Notes under the pieces: generated by a model
Told to the model about the DNA's origin: nothing
The model's database searches: none
What the model saw: only the letters and a program-made list of their open reading frames with translations
Position numbers and translations under genes: made by a program
In this document: one piece after another, positions 18,199-27,007 of the stretch
How the letters are laid out: the number at the start of each line of letters is the position of its first letter
Numbering within the stretch: position 1 is the stretch's first letter
Assembly: GCF_003846175.1 (NCBI RefSeq)
Contig: NZ_ML123048.1
Location: 85,618-135,753, forward strand
Length of the DNA: 50,136 bases
Origin: Streptomyces sp. ADI95-17
GTDB lineage: Bacteria; Actinomycetota; Actinomycetes; Streptomycetales; Streptomycetaceae
Reading direction: 5' to 3'

Positions 18199-18482
18199 TT
18201 ACTACGCGCGGGCACACAGGAACGGCGCACCGGTCGCCACCTGTCACACGCGCGAAAATATGTGCTGGAGTGTGATGGGGTCGCCTCGTGGACCCCGCGG
18301 GCCAAGAGCCGTCTCCGGGCCGGCCCGCTCTACTAATTTTTCCCCACCCGGCGACCTCAACCGTCGAATTCAAGCCGCATGCGACTCCCGGCGATGCCCT
18401 TGTCGAGAATAGCCGGTGAGGCCCGGACCACCCGGTCCACCACGAATATGAATTATTAGTAATATCAATTCGAGGAGTTTTC
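18199..18482. other. Divergent intergenic region upstream of the PTM operon and the chorismate mutase gene
   Basis: This 284-base region separates the divergently read PTM operon and chorismate mutase gene. It holds several AT-rich islands unusual for this genome (around 18332-18342 and 18444-18471). On the minus strand a TAGTAAT motif near 18207-18213 could be a -10 element for the PTM operon but no clear -35 pairs with it. On the plus strand GAGGAG at 18472-18477 is a good ribosome binding site for the GTG at 18483. No pathway-specific regulator gene lies in the window beside the cluster, so control of the operon must act through this stretch or from elsewhere. Confidence 0.45.
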
Positions 18483-19110
18483 GTGCGTCGACCTTCGTCC
18501 TCGCGCCGCTCGATGACCGCCGCACTCGCCGCGGCGCTGCTCGCCGGAGTGGGTGCCGCGGCCCCGCCCGCCATGGCCGCCGCGCTTCCCGGCGAGACGG
18601 CCCAGGGGTCTCCCGTGCGCTCCGTCGCCGAGCTCTCCGCCCGGCGCCTCGCCACCGGCGACCTGGTCGCCGCGGCCAAGTGGGGCACCGGCGGCCCGGT
18701 CGACGACCCCGCCAGGGAGCGGCGGGTGCTGGACTCCGCGGCCGAGCGGGCCGGGGCGCTCGGCGCGGACCCATGGCTGACCAGGCTGGTCTTCCGCGAC
18801 CAGATCGAGGCGAACAAGGCGGTGCAGCGCGGGCTGCACCGGCTGTGGCGGGACCACCCGTCCGAGGCGCCGACCGAGCGCCCCCGCCTCGATGACGTTC
18901 GCAAGGAGGTCGACCGGCTCAACGAGGCGCTCGTCCGGGCAGTCGCCGACTCGGCACCGTACCGGCGGGCCCGCTCCACTGTGCCGGGTCGCGCTGGCCG
19001 TCTCGGCGGGACGTGTGAGTCGCGCGAGGAGTCTCGACGAGCTGCACTCGACCGCTCTGGCAGGCTCCTTGAAGGAAGTCTGCGGGAACCGTCGGCAGCA
19101 TGCCGGGTAA
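18483..19110 (+). pseudogene. Secreted chorismate mutase (AroQ-gamma type) broken by a frameshift
   Basis: The GTG start with GAGGAG 5 bases upstream opens a frame with a signal peptide (about 32 residues, ending AAPPAMAAA) and an all-alpha chorismate mutase domain: SVAELSARRL, AAKWGTGGPVDD and DQIEANKAVQRGLHRLW are typical of the exported AroQ-gamma class. After PYRRARS (near 18978) this frame gives low-GC3, unrelated sequence and stops at 19145. The frame one base later continues the family pattern (CRVALAVSAGRVSRARSLDE, then a Cys near the end) and stops at 19110. One extra base, or two missing, around 18975-18985 explains this. It is either a recent inactivating mutation or a sequencing error. 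It is divergent from the PTM operon, with no evident link to it. Confidence 0.72.
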
Positions 19111-19213
19111 TAATCGGCTTGAAGTACACGGCGCGTGAATGTTGAACGCGCCCCCAGTTCCAGGACCGCCGGCCCACATGACTGATTCACGCAGTGGGTA
19201 CGCGGCCGGCCGG

Positions 19214-20722
19214 TCAAGCCACCAGGGGCCGGTCCTGCGGTGCGATCGGCGCCGGGAGCACTGTGGAGCCGCTCAGGCAGCGGTCCGTCGCGGCGGCGGC
19301 GGACCGTCCTTCCGCGATGGCCCACACCACGAGCGACTGACCGCGCCCCGCGTCACCGGCGATGAAGATCCCGCCCGTCCGGCGCCGGACCGCCCGCCCC
19401 GGCGGATCCGCCGTCTCGGCCCCGAAGCCGGCGTTCCGGGCGAAGTTCCCCCGGCCGTCCAGGGTCAGTCCGAGCTGCCGCATCAGCCCCGTGTCGCGTT
19501 CGGGGCCGTAGAAGCCGAGCGCGAGCAGCACCAGATCCGCCGGGATGCCTCGTTCGGTGCCCGGGAGCGGCCTTCTGGTCTCCGGCTCCACTTCCGCGAG
19601 CCGCAACTCGCGCACCCGCCCGGTCCGGTCGCCCTCGAAGCGGAGGGTGGCCGAGGCGAAGACCCTCGGGTCCGCGCCCCTCCGGCCCCGGGCCTCCTCA
19701 TGGGCATGGGATATCCGGTAGATCTTCGGGTAAACGGGCCAGGGTTCGCTGTCGGGCCGGTCGTCGCCGGGCTCGGGGTTGATGTCCAGCTGCACCACCG
19801 AGGCGGCCCCCTGACGCAGTGCGGTGCCCATGCAGTCCGAGCCGGTGTCCCCTCCCCCGATGATCACCACGTGCTTGCCGTCGGCGGTGACGGCCGGGGC
19901 GTCGCAGTCGCCCTGGGTGACCCGGTTGGCCAGGGTCAGATAGTCCATGGCCTGGTGGATGCCGTGCAGCTCACGGCCCGGCACGGGCAGCTCCCGCTGT
20001 CCGCGCGCACCCACAGCGATGACGACCGCGTCGTGCCGCTCGACGAGCTCGGCGGCGTCGAGGTCACTGCCGATCTCCACTCCCGTGCGGAATTTGGTGC
20101 CCTCCGCCCGCATCTGCTCGATGCGGCGGTCCAGGTGGCGTTTCTCCATCTTGAACTCGGGGATGCCGTAGCGCAGCAGTCCGCCGATGCGGTCGGCGCG
20201 TTCGTAGACGGCGACGGTGTGGCCGATCCTGGTGAGCTGCTGTGCCGCGGCCAGCCCCGCCGGACCGGAGCCGACGACGGCGACGGTCTTCCCGCTGAGC
20301 CGCTCGGGCGGCCGCGGTGCCGCGTACCCGCGTTCCCAGATCTGGTCGGCGATGGCCTGCTCGACGTTCTTTATGGTCACGGGGTCGGCGTTGATGGTCA
20401 GCACACAGGCGTCCTCGCACGGGGCCGGACACAGGCGCCCGGTGAATTCCGGGAAGTTGTTCGTCGCGTGCAGCCGCTCGGCAGCGGCCTGCCAGTTCTC
20501 CCGCCTGGCGTACGTGTTCCACTCGGGGATGAGGTTTCCCAGTGGGCAGCCGCTGTGGCAGAACGGGATGCCGCAGTCCATGCAGCGCCCGGCCTGCTCC
20601 GACACCAGGGGGAGCCGCGCCTGTCCCGCGTAGACCTCGTTCCAGTCGCTCAGTCGCTCCTGGACGGGGCGTGCCGGGACGGGCCGGCGGGGAAACTTGA
20701 GGAAGCCGTGTGGGTCGTTCAT
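19214..20722 (-). CDS. gltD: Glutamate synthase small-subunit-type NADPH oxidoreductase, stand-alone
   Basis: 502 residues, the usual size of the GltD beta subunit. Near residues 48-60 are the iron-sulfur ligands CMDCGIPFCHSGC and further on LCPAPCEDAC. The FAD-binding GSGPAGLAAAQ lies near residue 150, the NADPH-binding GGGDTGSDC near 290, and the final FAD motif GGIFIAGDAGRGQSLVVWAI near 450. The ATG at 20722 has GGAGGC upstream; the longer frame to 20854 lacks support. GltD passes electrons from NADPH to the GltB large subunit that makes glutamate from 2-oxoglutarate and glutamine. No gltB adjoins it here, so it is either a second copy serving a remote gltB or a diaphorase for another partner. 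Confidence 0.93.
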   Translation of the reverse strand: MNDPHGFLKFPRRPVPARPVQERLSDWNEVYAGQARLPLVSEQAGRCMDCGIPFCHSGCPLGNLIPEWNTYARRENWQAAAERLHATNNFPEFTGRLCPAPCEDACVLTINADPVTIKNVEQAIADQIWERGYAAPRPPERLSGKTVAVVGSGPAGLAAAQQLTRIGHTVAVYERADRIGGLLRYGIPEFKMEKRHLDRRIEQMRAEGTKFRTGVEIGSDLDAAELVERHDAVVIAVGARGQRELPVPGRELHGIHQAMDYLTLANRVTQGDCDAPAVTADGKHVVIIGGGDTGSDCMGTALRQGAASVVQLDINPEPGDDRPDSEPWPVYPKIYRISHAHEEARGRRGADPRVFASATLRFEGDRTGRVRELRLAEVEPETRRPLPGTERGIPADLVLLALGFYGPERDTGLMRQLGLTLDGRGNFARNAGFGAETADPPGRAVRRRTGGIFIAGDAGRGQSLVVWAIAEGRSAAAATDRCLSGSTVLPAPIAPQDRPLVA

Positions 20723-20902
20723 GGGCCGCCTCCATCGCTCACTCGCGGTGCACAGGCGTTTTTGCCAGCCTACGCCTGCTTTGTCCCCCGGCCCAGCGTG
20801 CCGAAGGGGCACGCCCGGCCCGGCCGGGGTCGTTACCGGCCGGTCACGCCTCACGGCTCGCCAATGGTATGGACATGACCAATCGCCCTGACTAGTCTCG
20901 AA

Positions 20903-20918
20903 GTTGGTCTAGACCTAG
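20903..20918 (+). promoter_or_regulatory. DasR-responsive element (dre-like operator) upstream of the AA10 gene
   Basis: A perfect 10-base palindrome, GGTCTAGACC (20906-20915), sits in gttggtctagacctag and matches the core of the Streptomyces DasR/chitinase-promoter element (ACTGGTCTAGACCAGT-like). It lies about 65 bases before the lytic polysaccharide monooxygenase start. DasR represses chitin and N-acetylglucosamine genes until glucosamine-6-phosphate accumulates, which suits a chitin-active enzyme. The motif match is seen; the regulation is inferred. Confidence 0.75.
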
Positions 20919-20982
20919 TGGGGTGGTGCGCGCCCTCCCCACTCGTCACGCAGCGCCCCCACACCTCCCTCAGGAGCGAAGC

Positions 20983-21573
20983 ATGCGCAGAAGGATCACC
21001 TCGTTGGTACTCGGCCTCGGGATCGCCGGAGCCTCCCTCCTCGTCACCACCGGCAGTGCCAAGAGCCACGGCTACACCGACGCTCCCGTCAGCCGTCAGC
21101 AGCTCTGCGGCAACGGCACCGTGCGCAACTGCGGCCAGATCCAGTGGGAGCCGCCGAGCGTCGAGGGCCCGAAGGGCTTCCCCGCCCGCGGCCCGGTCGA
21201 CGGCACCATCTGCGCCGGTGGCAACGGCCGGTTCTCCGAGCTCGACGACCCGCGTGGCGGGGCCTGGCCCGCGACGAAGGTCACCGGCGGCCAGAGCTAC
21301 ACCTTCCGCTGGCGCATCGAGGCCCGGCACGCCACGACCGACTTCCGCTACTACATCACCAAGGACGGCTACGACCCCGCCAAGCCCCTCACCAGGGCCG
21401 ATCTGGACCCCCAGCCGTTCCTGACGGTGCCCTTCGGCGGCCGTCTGCCGGGGTCCACCGTGACCCACGCCGGAGTCCTGCCGCAGAAATCGGGCAAGCA
21501 TCTGATCCTCGGCGTCTGGACGATCGCCGACACCGGCAACGCGTTCTACGCCTGCTCGGACGTCACCTTCTGA
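20983..21573 (+). CDS. Secreted AA10 lytic polysaccharide monooxygenase (chitin-binding protein family)
   Basis: 196 residues. A signal peptide of 28 residues (basic MRRR, hydrophobic LVLGLGIAGASLLV) would be cut after GSAKS, exposing His29 of HGYTDAPVSR as the new N-terminus. This His, together with the later His in IEARHATTDF, forms the copper histidine brace of AA10 enzymes, which oxidatively cleave chitin or cellulose. Paired cysteines (QQLCGNG, RNCGQ, TICAGG, ACSDV) fit the family disulfides. There is no separate carbohydrate-binding module. The ATG is supported by AGGAG upstream. Chitin is favoured over cellulose because of the DasR-type operator. The following hairpin terminates it against the convergent glycosidase gene. 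Confidence 0.95.
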   Translation: MRRRITSLVLGLGIAGASLLVTTGSAKSHGYTDAPVSRQQLCGNGTVRNCGQIQWEPPSVEGPKGFPARGPVDGTICAGGNGRFSELDDPRGGAWPATKVTGGQSYTFRWRIEARHATTDFRYYITKDGYDPAKPLTRADLDPQPFLTVPFGGRLPGSTVTHAGVLPQKSGKHLILGVWTIADTGNAFYACSDVTF

Positions 21574-21595
21574 CACAGGGCCGCCGCGCCGAGCC

Positions 21596-21633
21596 GGCGG
21601 GTGCCGGGCAGCACAGCGCGCCCGGCACCCGCC
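21596..21633. terminator. Bidirectional hairpin terminator between the AA10 gene and a convergent glycosidase
   Basis: Perfect 14-base inverted repeat (GGCGGGTGCCGGGC with its complement) and a 10-base loop, 22 bases after one stop and 28 bases after the other. It lacks a long T tract, as is common in actinomycetes. Confidence 0.85.
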
Positions 21634-21661
21634 CGCCGAACCGTTCTCCGGTACGCGGCCG

Positions 21662-23344
21662 CTACGGCGTCGCCGCTCCGACACCGGTGACAGGGCCCTC
21701 GATGAACACCGGGGACGGGCCGGCCTCCAACGTGAGGCGGCCGTCCGTCGGTTGCCTCACGGAGCGTCGGCCCCAGGAGTCGACCAGGGTGACCGGGCCG
21801 GTCGCCGAGACCGTGAGGTCACGGGCGGTGGTCGCCCACACCACGCGGGTCGTGCCGCCGCCGGTGAAACGTACCGAGTGGGCCGGTGCGGTCACTGCGT
21901 CGTCACCGGCGTACGTCTTGCCGCCGAGCATCCGGGCCACCACCGCCTGGGCCACCGCGGCCGGCTTCGGGGCGTTGGCGGTGACCGAGACCGGGTTCGC
22001 GGTGGTGGGGGTCACGGGCTGCCGGAGCATCCCGAAGTTCTGTTCCGTCGAGGTGGGGTCGCTGCCGTCGTTCACCAGGTCGTACCAGTAGACCCGGGTC
22101 ACACCGTTGGCCAGGCCGGTGGCGTACAGCCGGATCAGGTTGTCGGCCTGCTGGCGTTCGGTGGTGCCGTGGCCGGTGTCGGTGGGCCAGCCCATCTCGC
22201 TGAGGATGATCGGCTTGTCCTGGCCGCCGTTGGCGGCGCGGATCCGCTGCCGCAGTCCGGCGATGGTGTCGCCGGTGCTGCCCAGCCACTCCGGTCCGCC
22301 CGGGAAGTGGTAGGGGTGGACGCTGTAGGCCTCCATCGCCTTCAGCCCGCCGCGGTCGATCAGGTCCGGTGCGAAGCACTTGCTGCCGTCCGCGGGGGTG
22401 CAGTTGGCGATGCCGATGGTGGCCGGGCCGACGACCGTGGCGCCCGGGTCCGCGGCCTTCACGGCCTGGTGGACCCCTTTGAGCACCTCCAGGTAGCAGG
22501 CGGCGGTCCGTCCGCAGGCGCTGTTGTTGAAGGTGCCCGCGTTGTACTCGTTGAGCACCTCGACGTTGCTCAGGTCGTAGTGCTTGAGCACCGCGGCCGC
22601 GAACTTCCCGAACGCGGCGATGCCCTCGGGGCTGCTCGGCGTCCGGCCGTTGTCGTACAGGGAGTTGGCACCGTTCGCGATGACCATCGGAGTGATGCCC
22701 AGTTCACGGGCGTGGGCCATCGTGCTGGAGAATTCGGCCGGGAAGGTGTAGTTGCCCTTCGTGGTCTCGAACCGGTTCCACCAGGCGTCCTCGCGGATGT
22801 GCGCGATGCCCGTCTTCCGTGCCTCGTCCAGCACGTTCGGACCCCAGCCCGCCCGTCCGATGTGCACGGCGGCGCCGAACGGTGAGGACGGGCCGACCGC
22901 GCTGTCCGGCACGGGCTCGATGACGGCGAACGAGGTGCGCAGGTCGGTCGGGTCGGGGGCGGCGCCCGCGTGCAGGGCGAGTTCGAAGTAGCCGGGGGCG
23001 AGGTCGGCGACGGGGATGGTGGCCTTCCCGCCGGAGAGCCAGCTGGTGCCGCCGCGCACCCGCACGCCCTGTTCGTCGGTGATCGCCCAGGAGACCGAGG
23101 CCGCGGTTGATCCGAACTCCACCGCGCCCAGGCCCTGTTGGAAGATCAGGCTCGGGGAGGTGACGGACAGGGTGTGCGCCGCGGCCGGGGCGGACGGAGG
23201 GATCGCCACGATCAGGGTCAGTGCCAGGGCCGGCGCGAGAGCGAGGGCCGGTATGCGGGCGAAGGGTGAGCGACGTCGGAGGCCCGGCCGGATGCGACGC
23301 GGGCGCCGGGAGCCGGCCGGATCGCCGGGGACGGTCTGAGTCAT
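21662..23344 (-). CDS. Secreted clan GH-A glycoside hydrolase, smaller tandem paralogue
   Basis: 560 residues from the ATG at 23344. The N-terminus has an arginine-rich region and a long hydrophobic segment (about residues 31-57) ending PSAPAAA, a signal peptide. A beta-sandwich-like region (57-145) precedes a TIM-barrel hydrolase with the acid/base Glu266 in VLNEYNAG and the nucleophile Glu383 in LSEMGWPT, the arrangement of clan GH-A (GH5/GH39-like). A small beta-rich region closes the protein. The layout and many motifs (ACYLEV, KAADPGATVVG, YYWYDL-like VYWYDLVNDG) repeat those of the next gene upstream, so the two are paralogues. Substrate unknown; a plant or microbial polysaccharide is likely. 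It probably shares the operon and LacI control of its neighbour, although a terminator-like hairpin lies between them. Confidence 0.88.
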   Translation of the reverse strand: MTQTVPGDPAGSRRPRRIRPGLRRRSPFARIPALALAPALALTLIVAIPPSAPAAAHTLSVTSPSLIFQQGLGAVEFGSTAASVSWAITDEQGVRVRGGTSWLSGGKATIPVADLAPGYFELALHAGAAPDPTDLRTSFAVIEPVPDSAVGPSSPFGAAVHIGRAGWGPNVLDEARKTGIAHIREDAWWNRFETTKGNYTFPAEFSSTMAHARELGITPMVIANGANSLYDNGRTPSSPEGIAAFGKFAAAVLKHYDLSNVEVLNEYNAGTFNNSACGRTAACYLEVLKGVHQAVKAADPGATVVGPATIGIANCTPADGSKCFAPDLIDRGGLKAMEAYSVHPYHFPGGPEWLGSTGDTIAGLRQRIRAANGGQDKPIILSEMGWPTDTGHGTTERQQADNLIRLYATGLANGVTRVYWYDLVNDGSDPTSTEQNFGMLRQPVTPTTANPVSVTANAPKPAAVAQAVVARMLGGKTYAGDDAVTAPAHSVRFTGGGTTRVVWATTARDLTVSATGPVTLVDSWGRRSVRQPTDGRLTLEAGPSPVFIEGPVTGVGAATP

Positions 23345-23395
23345 GGTGGTTCGCCTCTCGCTGCTGGGGGTCGGTGTGATGCTCGTCAGGAACGT

Positions 23396-23436
23396 CGGGC
23401 CGGTGGGCGCCGGATCTCGCGGCACCCACCGGCCCG
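23396..23436 (-). terminator. Hairpin between the two glycosidase genes
   Basis: Inverted repeat with 17-base arms and one mismatch (23396-23412 and 23420-23436), 7-base loop, just after the stop of the larger glycosidase gene. It may attenuate transcription into the smaller paralogue. Confidence 0.7.
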
Positions 23437-23459
23437 GCGGCGATCAGCGGGCACGAGGG

Positions 23460-26400
23460 TCAGCGGGTCAGCTGCACCTGCTGATAGCGCACCAGCTTCC
23501 AGTTGTTGAGCCCGTCGCCCCAGGTCTGCCATCCGTCGAGACCGAGCGAGCGGTAGTTGTCCCGCTGCACACCGTCGTTCTTGTTGACCGTCAGGGTCAG
23601 CGAGAACGCGGGGTCATCGGGCGACAGCGGGGCGATCCGCTTCCACGGCACGGCAACCAGGTAGGTCGTGGTGCCGGCCTCCTCGTCGCGGGCCACTCGG
23701 ACATCGGCGCCCGCCACCGGCCCCACCGGGTAGTCCTTCGGCAGGGATTCGACGAAGACACCCGGCCCCTCGGTCACGGTGTCACCGGCGTACAGCATGT
23801 ACCAGTCGGCGCCCCAACGCCCCAGCCCCTCCCCCGGTCGGCCCGGCTGCACCCCGATGCCGATGCTGTCACCGGCGGGCAGCCAGGCCACCTTCTGTGC
23901 CGTCCGGTGGTCCTTCTCCCGGACGACCGCGGACACGTAGAGGTTCTTGTCGTCCCAGGTCGCCCACATGTCGCCGTCGGCGACGCCGGGTTCGATGCCG
24001 CTGTACGAGCCGACCTCGGAGAGGTCCACCTTCGGGACGTTGCCCAGGCCGGTGAGTCTGCCGTCCACCAGGTGCGGGGTGGCCCTGGCGATCGGGCTGA
24101 AGCCGAAGGAGTCGCCGGCCCGTGCGGTGCGTCCGTCCGCGAGTCTGGCGGTCACCCCGACGGGCTTGACGGCGTAGGCGGCCGCCCCGTCGACGGTGGT
24201 GCGGAACGTGCGGGTGGCGAGCGGTGGGACCGTGCCGCCGTCGCCGATGCCCCGGCCCGCGATCGTCCCGGTGAGGTCTCCGAAGGACCAGTCGATGCCG
24301 GTCACCCTGGCCGGTGTGTCCGGCGAGTGGTTGGTGACGGCCACCGCGAGCCGGTCGGTGCGGGTGGCGCCCTTCACCGACATCTCCGGGGACACCTCGA
24401 CCGTCACCGGTTCCGCGGTCACCCGCGTGCCGGTCGCGACCGCACCGGCCCGCTTCCCGTCGAGGGTGACCGCTGCGGCCAGACCGCGGTTGCCCGGCGT
24501 GTCACCGGCCGGGATCTTCAGCACGGCGCTCGCCCGTCGTCCGGGGGCCGCAGAGACGGTGACCCGCTCGCCCTCGGCTTCGAAGACCGCAGTGCGCCTG
24601 TGCGCGGACGCCCCGTGGCCGGTGGCCCGGTTGTCGAGTGTGGCGGTCACCGGAATCTCCGCGCCGGCCGCGATGTCCCGGGGTGCGGACAGCGACAGCA
24701 GCGATGATTCCTCGACCTTGTCCACCGCGGCCCGCAGATAGACCGGAGCGCCGGTGGCCGTGAGGTGCACCCAGCCGTCCACCGGTTCCAGGACCCGCTC
24801 CCCGCCGAGCATGTCCACCACGGTGACGGGCTTCCCGGTCCGCACCCGGACCGGCTTGCCGGTGCGGTCGCTGCTCCACAGGGCCGTGGTCACGGCGCCG
24901 CCGCCGGGCGAGCCGGCCGCGGACCTGAAGGTGTAGGCGTGCAGGCCGGGATCGCCGGTGTGCAGCCGGCCGGTGAACCGTGCCTCGGTGAGTTCACGGG
25001 CAGTGGTGGAGTAGGCGAGGTAGGCGGGCTTGGGGTTGAGGCCGTTGGCCTCCGGGCCCGTCTTGCGCAGCAGTCCGAAGTTGTGTTCCCCGTTGCTCGG
25101 ACCGTTGCCGTCGTTGATCAGGTCGTACCAGTAGTAGCGGGCGACACCCGCGGCCTTGGCCGCGAGCAGGGCGCGCGCGGTGGCCTGTGCCTGAGTCTGC
25201 TCGTCGACGCCGATGCCGTCCCGGTCGGCGGAGGTCCAGCCCTGTTCGGTGATCCAGATGGGCAGTTCCCTGCCGTCGTTGTACTGACGCATCAGCTTCT
25301 TGAGGCCCGCGATGTCGAGCTCGACGCCCTCGGGGTCGCCCGGGGCACGGTAGGGGTGGATGGAGACCGCGTCCATGTGCTTGAGCCCGCCGAGCTTGAA
25401 CAGCTCCTCGAACCAGTCCAGTGGCACCTTGAACGACGAGGCGCCGACCACGGTGACCTTCGGGTCGGCGGCCTTGACCCCCGAGTATGCGGCCTCCAGC
25501 ATCTTGGCGTAGCACTTCGCGCTCTGCGAGCACACCCCGTTGGAGAATCCGCCGTAGTACTCGTTCCAGACCTCCAGCGATTCGATCCGGCCGCCGGCCT
25601 TCTCCGCGACCTGTCCGGCGTACTTCCCGAACGCCCGGTACGCCTCGTCGGTGCTCGGGATGTTGCCGTAGTCGGAGTTGCCGAAGCCCAGCAGCATCAG
25701 GCCGTTCTGGCCGCGCTCCCCGAAGTCCGCGGTGACGCGTTCACTGGCCTCGGGCCACTGGTACTCGCCCTTGGGGTGCTCGATGCTGCTCCAGTAGACG
25801 GAGTCGACGCGCAGTGCGTCGGCCCCGGCGCGGGCGGCGAGCTTCGTGCTGTCGTCCCAGGCGTCGCCGGGGGCGGAGCGATGGTGGTGGTTGACGCCGA
25901 AGAAGGAGTCGGTGGTGCGCTTCGGGTCGGGCCCCGGGTGCTGCACCGCGAAACCGGCGGTGCGGGCGACCGGGGACCCGTCCGCGGCGGTCCCGCGAAG
26001 CGTCAACGTGTAGTAGCCGAGCGGTAGTTCACCCGCGTCCACGGAGCCTTCACGGGTGGCCGGGTCGATGGCGGCGGCGCCCTGCCGCACGGTGTGTCCC
26101 CGGTAGTCGCGGACGCTCCAGGGCACGGAGCGGTCGCGGGCGGACAGGACCCCGAAGGTGGCCCGCCGGCCCGGGTCGAAGAGGTTGCCGGGGGTCGTCA
26201 CATCGACCTGCACGTCGTCGGTGTCGACCGGGGACGGCTCGAAGGCGTAACGGGCGAAGCAGACCGGCTTCTCGCTGGACCCCATGTCCTGCGCCCAGGT
26301 GGCGATGCGCATGTCCCGCCCGTACTGCCCGCCGGCGAACGCCCCGTCCGGGATGTAGAAGTGCGCGGTCTTCCAGGTGTTGGTGCCGGTCGTCCGCACG

Positions 26401-26819
26401 ATCCGCGAGGTGCGCCACGGATTGGCGCCCGCGTCGTAGACCAGCGCGAACTTGGTCCCGGGCACGTCGAAGTAGTCGATGTCGACGGCCGCGTGGTTCG
26501 CCCCCTCGTGCTTGAGGCGGGCGTCCAGGGTGACGTACAGGTACTGGCTGGGGCGGCCGGGGCCGATCTCCCAGCAGTCCCGTCCGCCGTATGTGTTGGC
26601 GTTGGCGCTCGCCTCGTCGCTGCCGGGAGACGCGTCGATGGTGACGTTCTGTGCCTCAAGTGTCTTGCCGAGCACGGCGGTTGCGGAGTCGTCGCGGTCC
26701 GCGACGGCGGATCCGGATTGCTCCGCGGAGGCGGCGGCCGGGCCGAAGGCCAGCAGGCCGAGCAGCGTGGAGAAGGCCACCGCCGCTCGGGACAGGCGTC
26801 TGCGTGGTCGATGTCGCAT
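23460..26819 (-). CDS. Large secreted multidomain clan GH-A glycoside hydrolase with C-terminal CBM9-like module
   Basis: 1,119 residues from the ATG at 26819, supported by AGGGAG 9 bases upstream; an ATG at 26840 has none. A signal peptide ends at PAAASA (about residue 31). Then come a beta-rich N-terminal region (55-300) and a TIM barrel (305-620) with acid/base Glu420 in LEVWNEYYGG and nucleophile Glu525 in ITEQGWTS. Beta-sandwich segments follow, and a C-terminal ~190-residue module (GDMWATWDDKNLYVSAVV, DSIGIGVQPG) resembles family 9 carbohydrate-binding or DOMON-like sugar-binding modules. The barrel is paralogous to the downstream gene. It lies divergent from a LacI regulator with palindromic operators in between, so sugar-responsive repression is likely. 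The exact GH family and substrate cannot be fixed by eye. Confidence 0.9.
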   Translation of the reverse strand: MRHRPRRRLSRAAVAFSTLLGLLAFGPAAASAEQSGSAVADRDDSATAVLGKTLEAQNVTIDASPGSDEASANANTYGGRDCWEIGPGRPSQYLYVTLDARLKHEGANHAAVDIDYFDVPGTKFALVYDAGANPWRTSRIVRTTGTNTWKTAHFYIPDGAFAGGQYGRDMRIATWAQDMGSSEKPVCFARYAFEPSPVDTDDVQVDVTTPGNLFDPGRRATFGVLSARDRSVPWSVRDYRGHTVRQGAAAIDPATREGSVDAGELPLGYYTLTLRGTAADGSPVARTAGFAVQHPGPDPKRTTDSFFGVNHHHRSAPGDAWDDSTKLAARAGADALRVDSVYWSSIEHPKGEYQWPEASERVTADFGERGQNGLMLLGFGNSDYGNIPSTDEAYRAFGKYAGQVAEKAGGRIESLEVWNEYYGGFSNGVCSQSAKCYAKMLEAAYSGVKAADPKVTVVGASSFKVPLDWFEELFKLGGLKHMDAVSIHPYRAPGDPEGVELDIAGLKKLMRQYNDGRELPIWITEQGWTSADRDGIGVDEQTQAQATARALLAAKAAGVARYYWYDLINDGNGPSNGEHNFGLLRKTGPEANGLNPKPAYLAYSTTARELTEARFTGRLHTGDPGLHAYTFRSAAGSPGGGAVTTALWSSDRTGKPVRVRTGKPVTVVDMLGGERVLEPVDGWVHLTATGAPVYLRAAVDKVEESSLLSLSAPRDIAAGAEIPVTATLDNRATGHGASAHRRTAVFEAEGERVTVSAAPGRRASAVLKIPAGDTPGNRGLAAAVTLDGKRAGAVATGTRVTAEPVTVEVSPEMSVKGATRTDRLAVAVTNHSPDTPARVTGIDWSFGDLTGTIAGRGIGDGGTVPPLATRTFRTTVDGAAAYAVKPVGVTARLADGRTARAGDSFGFSPIARATPHLVDGRLTGLGNVPKVDLSEVGSYSGIEPGVADGDMWATWDDKNLYVSAVVREKDHRTAQKVAWLPAGDSIGIGVQPGRPGEGLGRWGADWYMLYAGDTVTEGPGVFVESLPKDYPVGPVAGADVRVARDEEAGTTTYLVAVPWKRIAPLSPDDPAFSLTLTVNKNDGVQRDNYRSLGLDGWQTWGDGLNNWKLVRYQQVQLTR

Positions 26820-26924
26820 GGCGTGAAACTCCCTGATCATCGGGCGCGGGGGTGCTGCGCGGAGTGCTGCGCGCGGTCACTGCGAAGAGCCTTTCCGGAC
26901 CGGCCCCGAGGCGACTCCGGGCCG

Positions 26925-26944
26925 TTGCGCAACCGCTTGCTCAA
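26925..26944. promoter_or_regulatory. LacI-type operator with central CG
   Basis: The 20-mer centred on GCAACCGCTTGC reads nearly the same on both strands (TTGnGCAAnCGnTTGCnCAA), the classic form of a LacI/GalR-family operator. It lies between the divergent large glycosidase and LacI regulator genes, about 105 bases from the former start. Confidence 0.75.
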
Positions 26945-26971
26945 GCGCGGCACAGACTGGCCCCGCAAACA

Positions 26972-26987
26972 AACCCTGTCAAGGGTT
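26972..26987. promoter_or_regulatory. Second palindrome between glycosidase and LacI genes
   Basis: Perfect inverted repeat AACCCT-GTCA-AGGGTT with 6-base arms. It differs in sequence from the LacI-type operator 28 bases away, so it may bind another factor. Confidence 0.5.
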
Positions 26988-27007
26988 CACACAGGAACCA
27001 CCGGAAT

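Noticed and set aside
26819..26840. Upstream ATG at 26840 as start of the large glycosidase
   Set aside because: No ribosome binding site, whereas the ATG at 26819 has AGGGAG and begins a normal signal peptide.
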